From: an uncultured Muribaculaceae bacterium
Lineage (GTDB): Bacteria; Bacteroidota; Bacteroidia; Bacteroidales; Muribaculaceae
Assembly: GCA_910587475.1 (NCBI GenBank)
Contig: CAJUMR010000052.1
Location: 1-13,490, forward strand
Direction: 5' to 3'
Length of the DNA stretch: 13,490 nt
The stretch's first letter is position 1; every line of letters begins with the position of its first letter. The translations under genes were made by a program, and so were the position numbers. Below the pieces are notes generated by a model. The model did not search any database. It was not told the DNA's origin and worked only from the letters and a program-made list of their open reading frames with translations. This document shows positions 7,284-12,365 of the stretch, one piece after another.

Positions 7284-9089
7284 TCACGCCTTGCTGCTCC
7301 CGAATGTCTCGCGGATATTCCACACAAACAGCGCTCCGATCGCGAGCAGGACGCCAGATACTACGAGCATAAACACTGTCTGTGGAGCTCCGTTCTCTCC
7401 AACGGGGAAACACGACAACAACAGACCGCCACACAAAGCGGCGATGATCTGCGGAATACAGATCGTGCAGTTGAACAATCCTAAATAAGTTCCGATATGA
7501 TTACCCGACAGAGCATTGGTCAAGATCGTGAACGGCATTGCAAGTATTGCGGCCCAGGCACAACCCATCAACGCATAGCTCACCGACAGCAATGCCGGAC
7601 TATGGATGAAATACACCGATGCGAAGCCGACGGCCCCGATCAGCAGGCTCAGTGAATAACCCCACTTGCGGCTACGGAACTGCGACAGCACAACGGCCCA
7701 TATCACCGCTGCAATAGCCTGGATAGCCAGAAGCACTCCGTTCCAGTCGCCGGCATCCTGATACTCTTTGCTTGCGGCGTTGAGCACAGTCTTATAATTG
7801 AGCGCGATGTCATCATCGGCCGATATTTCAGGAAGATCGGTAGTCTGTTCGAGCACATACTCTCCAGTGCCGTTCAGATCCTTTGCAATATGTGCCAGAA
7901 TCAGCTTATCACCGGGCTTGATCTGAGAAAGAGCACTAACGGTGACCGCCGACGAACCAACATTGATCTCCTTGCCGTCAACCTTAATGACAGATCCTGC
8001 TCCGGCTATCGTGCCCCCATCGGGCGACACTTTGGCCAAACCGTTGGTATACACCGGAGAGCCTTCGTTGATGAGCGTATCGCCGGCGACAACCACAGTT
8101 TTCACTGCGAGGAATTCACCGTCAACCTCAATTCCTGCCATAGAGCGGCGTCCTTCGGCTATAAGCATTGTCGAGCCGTTGAACAGATACTTGTCATTGT
8201 AAGCTTTACCATTGACAGTCACACCTGTCACTTCCTCTATCGAAGGAGCGTCAAACGCATGACTTGCGATAGCATCGGTAGAGTAAGTCCACATATATAA
8301 AAAGGCCGACCAACAGAAGAACTGCACTATACCGACCGTCCAGAACACCTTTGGTGCCTTGACCAGCAGAGCGATCATGTTGACTTTCTCTTTTTTACCA
8401 TCTTCCGCTGCATCTTCTTTGATACCATGATAGACGGCATATTCGTGAGGCGGCATTTCTTTAACCTTGGCAAATGTGTAGAGCACACACAGCAGCAATA
8501 TCGCCGCACCGAGATAGAACGACCAGGTCACCGTCGGTGGCACCTCGCCCGAAGGCGCGGTATTGCTCAGGAACATAGCCAGAACTATAGGAGCGATATA
8601 ACCGACAACCGAACCGGCATTGCAAAGAAAACTCTGGATCGAATAAGCCAGACCTTTCTGACGCTCATTGACAAAATCGCCCACAAGCATCTTGAACGGC
8701 TGCATGGCCATGTTGATCGACGTGTCGAGAAACATCAGCATCACGAGTCCAAATATGATCGCCTGCGACACCCCAAGTCCTAATGATCCGGAATTGGGAA
8801 GGAAACACATCACAACAATAGCGACCAATGCCCCGACTACGAGATAAGGCAATCGGCGGCCGAGACGGTTCCAGGTACGGTCGCTCGCTGAACCGACAAG
8901 CGGCTGCACTATCAGCCCCATCAGCGGGGGCAATATCCAGAAATAGCTCAAATCATGGGGATCTGCGCCGATTGTCGAAAAGATACGGCTAACTTGGGAA
9001 CTCTGAAGCGCATAGGCTATCTGAACTCCGAAAAAGCCAAAACTAAGATTCCACAGTTTCCAAAAACTCAGATTCGGTTTGTCTGTCAT
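7284..9089 (-). CDS. SLC45-like MFS sugar transporter with a large extracytoplasmic insertion
   Basis: This 601-residue protein is predicted to be a 12-helix major-facilitator permease of the SLC45/GPH-like sugar:proton symporter type. The N-terminal LSFWKLWNLSFGFFGVQ opening supports this, as does the loop 2-3 signature DRTWNRLGRRLPY (residues 70-82). Helices 1-6 lie between residues 11 and 207. A charged cytoplasmic loop (208-246) follows, then helix 7 at about 248-270. Helix 8 does not start until about 451. The ~175 residues between them are soluble and beta-strand-like, with repeated VxVDG/VNG phrases (such as VTVNGKAYND, IEVDGEFLAV, IKVDGKEINV). By the topology rule they should be outside the membrane. 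Ordinary homologs have only a short loop there. Helices 8-12 complete the fold. A good Bacteroidota promoter lies upstream at 9200-9229. The sugar transported cannot be told from the sequence. Confidence 0.88.
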   Translation of the reverse strand: MTDKPNLSFWKLWNLSFGFFGVQIAYALQSSQVSRIFSTIGADPHDLSYFWILPPLMGLIVQPLVGSASDRTWNRLGRRLPYLVVGALVAIVVMCFLPNSGSLGLGVSQAIIFGLVMLMFLDTSINMAMQPFKMLVGDFVNERQKGLAYSIQSFLCNAGSVVGYIAPIVLAMFLSNTAPSGEVPPTVTWSFYLGAAILLLCVLYTFAKVKEMPPHEYAVYHGIKEDAAEDGKKEKVNMIALLVKAPKVFWTVGIVQFFCWSAFLYMWTYSTDAIASHAFDAPSIEEVTGVTVNGKAYNDKYLFNGSTMLIAEGRRSMAGIEVDGEFLAVKTVVVAGDTLINEGSPVYTNGLAKVSPDGGTIAGAGSVIKVDGKEINVGSSAVTVSALSQIKPGDKLILAHIAKDLNGTGEYVLEQTTDLPEISADDDIALNYKTVLNAASKEYQDAGDWNGVLLAIQAIAAVIWAVVLSQFRSRKWGYSLSLLIGAVGFASVYFIHSPALLSVSYALMGCAWAAILAMPFTILTNALSGNHIGTYLGLFNCTICIPQIIAALCGGLLLSCFPVGENGAPQTVFMLVVSGVLLAIGALFVWNIRETFGSSKA

Positions 9090-9199
9090 GGCAATAATCT
9101 CTTTTTTATTTTGCTTATTGTTAAGTAATTACGATGATACGATAAAGATCGGGCTCAAAGCTCTCCCTATCGCTACACTTTTTAGAATCAAATCACTCA

Positions 9200-9229
9200 C
9201 AAATATAGTGTTTATTTGGCGATTACAAA
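9200..9229 (-). promoter_or_regulatory. Bacteroidota promoter of the MFS transporter gene
   Basis: On the minus strand TATATTTG (9200-9207) matches the -7 consensus TAnnTTTG. TTTG (9226-9229) sits 18 bases upstream at the -33 position. Transcription would start near 9194, leaving a 5' leader of about 105 bases before the ATG at 9089. Confidence 0.7.
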
Positions 9230-9344
9230 TAATATCTGCCCAATTTTTTAATAAAAAAATCATAAACAATCAGCCGATCTTTGCCGCCAGCACGCGAAGT
9301 TCCGGCTTATGATCGCCAATCTATACATATTGCACAATCAATTC
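9230..9344. other. AT-rich spacer without a supported gene
   Basis: The stretch from the MFS start (9089) to the stop of the small gene at 9465 is non-coding. It contains the MFS leader and promoter (to 9229), this AT-rich spacer with runs of A and T, and the hairpin at 9345-9396. I see no gene or further repeat here. Confidence 0.5.
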
Positions 9345-9396
9345 AGAAACGACTTTGCAACCGCGATCTGCCGGTGGGTTGCAAAGTCCTTTCTGC
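9345..9396 (-). terminator. Interrupted 18-bp hairpin, likely terminator of the 9465-9686 gene
   Basis: The inner arms GACTTTGCAACC (9352-9363) and GGTTGCAAAGTC (9378-9389) pair perfectly over 12 bp. After a single C-C mismatch (9351/9390), the outer arms CAGAAA (9345-9350) and TTTCTG (9391-9396) add six pairs. The loop is 14 bases. It lies 69 bases beyond the stop of the minus-strand gene at 9465 and 116 bases above the MFS promoter. This suits a terminator, although no long T-tract follows on either strand. Confidence 0.65.
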
Positions 9397-9464
9397 ATTG
9401 TTGTCAGTGTTTAATCCATAGTAATGTCGTCGATATCGGCTTGTTGACACAATTGAGTTCTTGT

Positions 9465-9686
9465 TTATACTTTTGACGACTGACAGCGATGGGGCATCGA
9501 GTCGCGGCAGACTGCCGACTTTATCACCGCATAAAGTCGCTTTTCTTCGTCGGAGAGCTCATCACCGACAACTGCGCCGAAAATCATTTCTCCAGCCAAG
9601 GCCGACACAATCGAAAACTGCTGGTCGGCGGGAAGCGAACGGATGGTGTTGATTACGTCGCTACTGATTAGAATCGAGTTGTTCAT
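9465..9686 (-). CDS. Small protein resembling the N-terminus of DUF6291-type proteins
   Basis: This is a 73-residue hypothetical protein. The start is the ATG at 9686; a longer reading from a TTG at 9740 would run through the promoter repeat and is rejected. The choice is strengthened because this ATG lies exactly 650 bp from the ATG of the 71-residue membrane protein, the same offset as the repeats upstream of both. The chain reads as a helix with SLPADQQFSIVSALAGEMIFG (residues 17 to 37), then an acidic LSDEEKRLYAVIKSAVCRDS helix. This pattern resembles short Bacteroidota proteins of the DUF6291 type (phage- and plasmid-associated, sometimes labelled replisome organizer). The match is from memory of the motif style and is weak. 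No membrane segment or signal peptide is present. Confidence 0.65.
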   Translation of the reverse strand: MNNSILISSDVINTIRSLPADQQFSIVSALAGEMIFGAVVGDELSDEEKRLYAVIKSAVCRDSMPHRCQSSKV

Positions 9687-9712
9687 GATCAAATGAGGTT
9701 TAGTTGTGCGGT

Positions 9713-9812
9713 TATTTCCTGGAGAGAGGAACTGATGCAAAGTTATGGCTGCATCAGGGCGTAATTAATGCCCATCAATGTTAAAAAACTCTTGTCAACG
9801 CACATATTTATT
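9713..9812 (-). repeat. Promoter/leader repeat, copy 1
   Basis: The core (9713-9786) matches 10363-10436 at 69 of 74 positions with no gaps. A weaker extension to 9812 includes a shared ATATTTATT and a 2-base gap. On the minus strand the repeat contains a TAACTTTG -7 box, an 8-bp inverted repeat CTGATGCA/TGCATCAG overlapping it (9732-9739 with 9750-9757), and a GGGC/GCCC palindrome around an AT-rich centre (9757-9773). It also has a small leader hairpin TTCCT/AGGAA next to 9715-9730. The repeat end lies 27 bases before the ATG of the DUF6291-like gene. Its left neighbour also carries a 14-base direct repeat, TAAAAACTCTTGTC, at 9827-9840, close to the version at 9782-9796. Confidence 0.9.
9738..9745 (-). 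promoter_or_regulatory. -7 box in repeat copy 1 (drives the 9465-9686 gene)
   Basis: TAACTTTG on the minus strand fits the Bacteroidota -7 consensus. Transcription would start near 9731, giving a leader of about 45 bases. The -33 region reads ATTAATTA, so the usual TTTG is absent and an activator may be needed. Confidence 0.6.
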
Positions 9813-9878
9813 ATGGTTCTTTCATGTAAAAACTCTTGTCGGTTTTGCCGCGTCCTAATTTTATAGCCGCTCGTCAAA

Positions 9879-10119
9879 TCATTCAGAATACAGCCGCAAA
9901 TATTTATTAAATATCTGAATTTCAATCACCGCCTCGATTAGGTGCCCGACAATATATTGTTTGCGTCGTTTAGTTTTCTTAAAATCATATAAAGTCAAAA
10001 CATCCAAAGCTCGACTCTCGTCTATAAGGTTCATAGCCTGCTGTTGTTGAATTGGCATAGGCAAAAAGTTCCGTCATAGACGAGAATTTAAGTATTGCCG
10101 TTTCTTGAAGTTTGATCAT
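9879..10119 (-). pseudogene. Small gene with probable frameshift, downstream of the 71-residue membrane protein
   Basis: An ATG at 10119 begins one base after the stop of the upstream membrane-protein gene. It reads 44 codons (MIKLQETAILKFSSMTELF...) to a stop at 9985, but its last 20 residues look arbitrary. Shifted one base, an overlapping frame (from about 10064, with an ATG at 10058) runs to 9879. It encodes a protein-like sequence including AMNLIDESRALDVLTLYDF and GHLIEAVIEIQIFNKYL. Skipping one base, for example in the T5 run near 10064-10070, joins them into a product of about 80 residues. Either the gene is broken, it uses frameshifting, or two tiny overlapping genes exist. I do not recognise the family. 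Confidence 0.45.
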
Positions 10120-10120
10120 A

Positions 10121-10336
10121 TCACCTGCCACCCATACTGCCTGCTGCTCCTGCAATGAGATACCAGCCAAGGCCGATCCAGGCCAAGCCTAACCATTGTA
10201 ATATTCCTCCAATGTTACCTTCAAGTGCCTTATCGAATACAAGCGGCGCTGCAAATAAAGCAAAACCAACCCCTAACCAGGCTACTAAAATAAATACTAC
10301 TATCCAAAATAATGCTGGGCCATTTTCATTTTTCAT
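10121..10336 (-). CDS. 71-residue two-helix inner-membrane protein, unknown function
   Basis: The chain starts with a short polar segment MKNENGP. A first hydrophobic helix (about residues 9-31, ALFWIVVFILVAWLGVGFAL) leads to a loop with a lysine and acidic residues (DKALEGN). A second glycine-rich hydrophobic helix (about 42-66) follows, and the end is GGR. No family is recognised. The ATG at 10336 has an A-rich context and stands 27 bases after promoter repeat copy 2, the same spacing as the DUF6291-like gene has to copy 1. The stop is followed after one base by the ATG of the disrupted gene at 10119, which suggests translational coupling. Small size and two helices would fit a regulator, immunity protein or holin-like protein, but nothing decides this. 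Confidence 0.68.
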   Translation of the reverse strand: MKNENGPALFWIVVFILVAWLGVGFALFAAPLVFDKALEGNIGGILQWLGLAWIGLGWYLIAGAAGSMGGR

Positions 10337-10362
10337 AACAATTCTTTTTTATAGAGTTAAAA

Positions 10363-10460
10363 TATTTCCTGGAGAGAGGAACTGATGCAAAGTTATTGCT
10401 GCACCGGGGCGCAATTAATGCCCATAAATGTTAAAACTATCATAAACCCGGATATTTATT
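10363..10460 (-). repeat. Promoter/leader repeat, copy 2
   Basis: This is the second copy of the element at 9713-9812, shifted by exactly 650 bp over the 74-bp core, which has five substitutions. The -7 box, the GGGC/GCCC palindrome and the TTCCT/AGGAA leader hairpin are conserved. The inverted repeat around the -7 box is weakened by one mismatch and one G-T pair (10382-10389 against 10400-10407). The outer end overlaps the stop codon of the remnant reading frame at 10456. Confidence 0.9.
10388..10395 (-). promoter_or_regulatory. -7 box in repeat copy 2 (drives the 71-residue membrane protein)
   Basis: TAACTTTG on the minus strand, with start near 10381 and a leader of about 45 bases. The upstream -33 area contains AATTG at a spacing of about 17, slightly closer to the TTTG consensus than in copy 1. 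Confidence 0.6.
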
Positions 10461-10641
10461 GACTTTGCCTAAAAAGACTTGACAGATTTGATTTTACCAA
10501 GTCTACCTTTATATCAAATTCTTCCATCGGGTAATCGTTGAATGCACCCCGATATCCGAGACCAATCTTGCTGTTTTTAACTTGTAAATATTCTGACAGT
10601 AAGTTAGATATCAAGGATGCAACCTCTGGAGCAATTGTGGT
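10456..10641 (-). pseudogene. Start-less 61-codon remnant of a gene
   Basis: On the minus strand a frame open from 10641 to the TAA at 10456 reads protein-like sequence such as APEVASLISNLLSEYLQ, IGLGYRGAFNDYPMEEF and DIKVDLVKSNLSSLF. It is bounded upstream by two in-frame stops and has no ATG before the internal methionine near its middle. It lies just outside promoter repeat copy 2, whose outer end overlaps the stop. It is probably the 3' end of a decayed gene. I cannot name the family, and a chance frame of this length in AT-rich DNA remains possible. Confidence 0.4.
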
Positions 10642-10667
10642 TTATGAAACCGAGCCTTATAAAAAGT

Positions 10668-10693
10668 ACCATAACTGTATGGTTTTATACCAT
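10668..10693. promoter_or_regulatory. Candidate operator upstream of the MATE gene
   Basis: Three alternating half-sites occur: ACCATA (10668-10673), TATGGT (10678-10683) and ACCAT (10689-10693). The first two form a perfect 6-bp inverted repeat with a 4-base centre. The second and third form a 5-bp inverted repeat with a 5-base centre. The site covers about -36 to -61 relative to the presumed start near 10729, a common position for a regulator of a drug-efflux gene. Confidence 0.45.
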
Positions 10694-10714
10694 GTCCGAT
10701 CGCGAGACAATGCT

Positions 10715-10722
10715 TAACTTTG
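10715..10722 (+). promoter_or_regulatory. -7 box for the MATE gene
   Basis: TAACTTTG matches the Bacteroidota -7 consensus and would start transcription near 10729, about 34 bases before the ATG at 10763. No TTTG is present at -33. The candidate operator lies immediately upstream. Confidence 0.6.
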
Positions 10723-10762
10723 TATCCGCAAATTTCGATGACCAACTCAATCAGCACCCTCT

Positions 10763-12115
10763 ATGAAAAAAGACAGACTTGACTTCGGCAATGGTAAAAT
10801 CGGACATCTTTTCAGCTCAATGTTTTTCCCTACATTGACAGGCATGGTGTTCAACTCGGCGCTCAACATCTGCGACGGTATGTTTGTAGGTCACGGCGTC
10901 GGTGGCAATGCTCTGGCTGCGATCAACATCGTGGCACCACTGTTTTTGATATGCACGGGCATCGGCCTGATGTTCGGCATCGGAGCCTCGGTCATCGGTG
11001 GCATACGTCTGGCCGAGAACAACGTCGATGCTGCGCGCCGTGTGATGACCGAGTCCTATGTAGCCGGCGGTGTCATATTTTTAGCTGTCATAGTGGCATC
11101 GTTACTGCTGACTCGCCCGCTGCTCTATATGCTTGGATGCACAGAGGCTCTCGAGGAACTCGCGACAGACTATCTGCTGTGGTTGCTGCCCGGACTGGTG
11201 TTCTTTTATCTACAGTGTGCGGGCATGATGCTGATACGTCTCGACGGCTCACCGCGTTATGCGATGAGCGTGCAGATAGTGGCGACAGTGGTCAACATAT
11301 GGCTCGACTGGTATATGGTATTTCCACTCGGAATGGGCATCAAGGGGGCAGCTATGGCCACATCGATCTCATGCGCTGTGGCGGGTGTGATGGTCTTGGC
11401 CTACTTTATATTCTTCTCCGACAAATTGAAATTCAAGCACTTGAGTTTCAATTCAGGAGCAATAGCGACTACGATGCACAACATCGGGCATATGGCGCGG
11501 ATCGGCATGGCAACCTTTATCGCCGAACTCGCAATAGGAGTGACGATGGTCACCGGCAACTACATGTTCTCTGACTATCTGGGCGAAGCAGGCGTCGCAG
11601 CATTCAGCGTGGGCTGCTATCTGTTCCCGTTGATTTTTTCGATCAGCAACGCCGTTGCGCAGTCCGCACAGCCCATCATAAGCTACAACTACGGAGCCGG
11701 CAAAGCAGAGCGAGTTGCAAAGGCGCTGAAGATCGCCCTCGCCACTGCTATAGTCTGCGGAGCAATGATATCGCTCGTGATGTGGAGCGGATCGGCAGTG
11801 CTGTCGTCTATCTTCCTCGACGCCTCAGAACCGGCCTATGAAATCGCCCGCTCCGGATTGCCGCTCCTCGGACTATGTGCATTGCCTTTTGCTGTCAACA
11901 TCACCTTCATCGGATACTATCAAAGCAGTGAGAAAGCGGCGCGTGCCATCGTCTGCATGCTCTTGAGAGGAATAGTGCTGATGGTGCCTGGCTTCGTGCT
12001 GCTGCCACGCTTGACTGGAGTCGCAGGTCTGTGGCTCGCGATCGCCGTGTCTGAAACTCTCACACTTGTTTATATCGCGCTGTCTTATGCACTCGGACGC
12101 CGCTCAATGAAATGA
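10763..12115 (+). CDS. MATE family multidrug/cation efflux transporter (MepA-like)
   Basis: This 450-residue inner-membrane protein has twelve predicted helices in two similar halves, the usual size of the MATE family, which exports drugs and other organic cations against Na+ or H+. The opening block (FFPTLTGMVFNSALNICDGMFVG, residues 17-39) is typical of helix 1 of MATE proteins. The second-half motif AVAQSAQPIISYNYGAG (about 295-311) is characteristic of MepA/DinF-like members. The substrate cannot be read from the sequence. It is complete, starts at an ATG after a leader of about 34 bases, and stands alone on the plus strand between the accessory island and the clpC-like gene. The palindromic half-sites upstream suggest local repressor or activator control. 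Confidence 0.92.
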   Translation: MKKDRLDFGNGKIGHLFSSMFFPTLTGMVFNSALNICDGMFVGHGVGGNALAAINIVAPLFLICTGIGLMFGIGASVIGGIRLAENNVDAARRVMTESYVAGGVIFLAVIVASLLLTRPLLYMLGCTEALEELATDYLLWLLPGLVFFYLQCAGMMLIRLDGSPRYAMSVQIVATVVNIWLDWYMVFPLGMGIKGAAMATSISCAVAGVMVLAYFIFFSDKLKFKHLSFNSGAIATTMHNIGHMARIGMATFIAELAIGVTMVTGNYMFSDYLGEAGVAAFSVGCYLFPLIFSISNAVAQSAQPIISYNYGAGKAERVAKALKIALATAIVCGAMISLVMWSGSAVLSSIFLDASEPAYEIARSGLPLLGLCALPFAVNITFIGYYQSSEKAARAIVCMLLRGIVLMVPGFVLLPRLTGVAGLWLAIAVSETLTLVYIALSYALGRRSMK

Positions 12116-12197
12116 TGTGCGGCCGGCAACAGACAATTATTCACATTCAAACATTTTTTTTAATAGTCGCAGCGATCCATCGACAAACAAAAAACGC

Positions 12198-12205
12198 TAA
12201 CTTTG
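12198..12205 (+). promoter_or_regulatory. Possible housekeeping -7 box, distal promoter of the clpC-like gene
   Basis: TAACTTTG matches the Bacteroidota -7 consensus, but no TTTG stands at -33. Transcription from about 12212 would give a 154-base leader to the ATG at 12366 and run through the sigma-54 site. Confidence 0.5.
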
Positions 12206-12298
12206 TTATTATAATGAGGGAGTATTGGAAAAAGACTTGTATCCATCAGTCATTTTCTCCACTTCCACAAAGGGCTTATGCGAATTATCACCCATTAT

Positions 12299-12313
12299 TG
12301 GCACAGTTATTGC
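12299..12313 (+). promoter_or_regulatory. Sigma-54 (RpoN) -24/-12 promoter for the clpC-like gene
   Basis: TGGCAC (12299-12304), a 5-base spacer and TTGC (12310-12313, followed by A) reproduce the sigma-54 consensus with exact spacing. Transcription would start near 12325, leaving a leader of about 41 bases before the ATG. The site closely resembles the one before the TPR gene, including a shared AG after TGGCAC. Confidence 0.75.
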
Positions 12314-12365
12314 ACATAGGCTTGTAAGCAACGAATGTCACATTTTTCCAAAACACGAAACACCG

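Noticed and set aside
7271..7284. GACGACGTCGTC palindrome at the MFS stop codon
   Set aside because: It is a short tandem GAC/GTC palindrome partly within coding sequence, with no partner sites or regulatory position.
7887..7900. GCAA...GTGCCA resembling a minus-strand sigma-54 site
   Set aside because: The spacing is 3 rather than 5 bases and it lies inside the MFS coding sequence.
9079..9312. 77-codon plus-strand frame in the spacer after the MFS gene
   Set aside because: It lies over the MFS leader and promoter, is AT-rich with low-complexity content, and has no recognisable domain.
9743..9925. 60-codon minus-strand frame running into repeat copy 1
   Set aside because: It starts with TTG inside the end of another reading frame, crosses the promoter repeat and has no protein-like character.
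12112..12327. 71-codon frame overlapping the MATE stop by four bases (ATGA)
   Set aside because: The overlap looks like translational coupling, but the frame contains both the TAACTTTG box and the sigma-54 site of the clpC-like gene and encodes no protein-like pattern.
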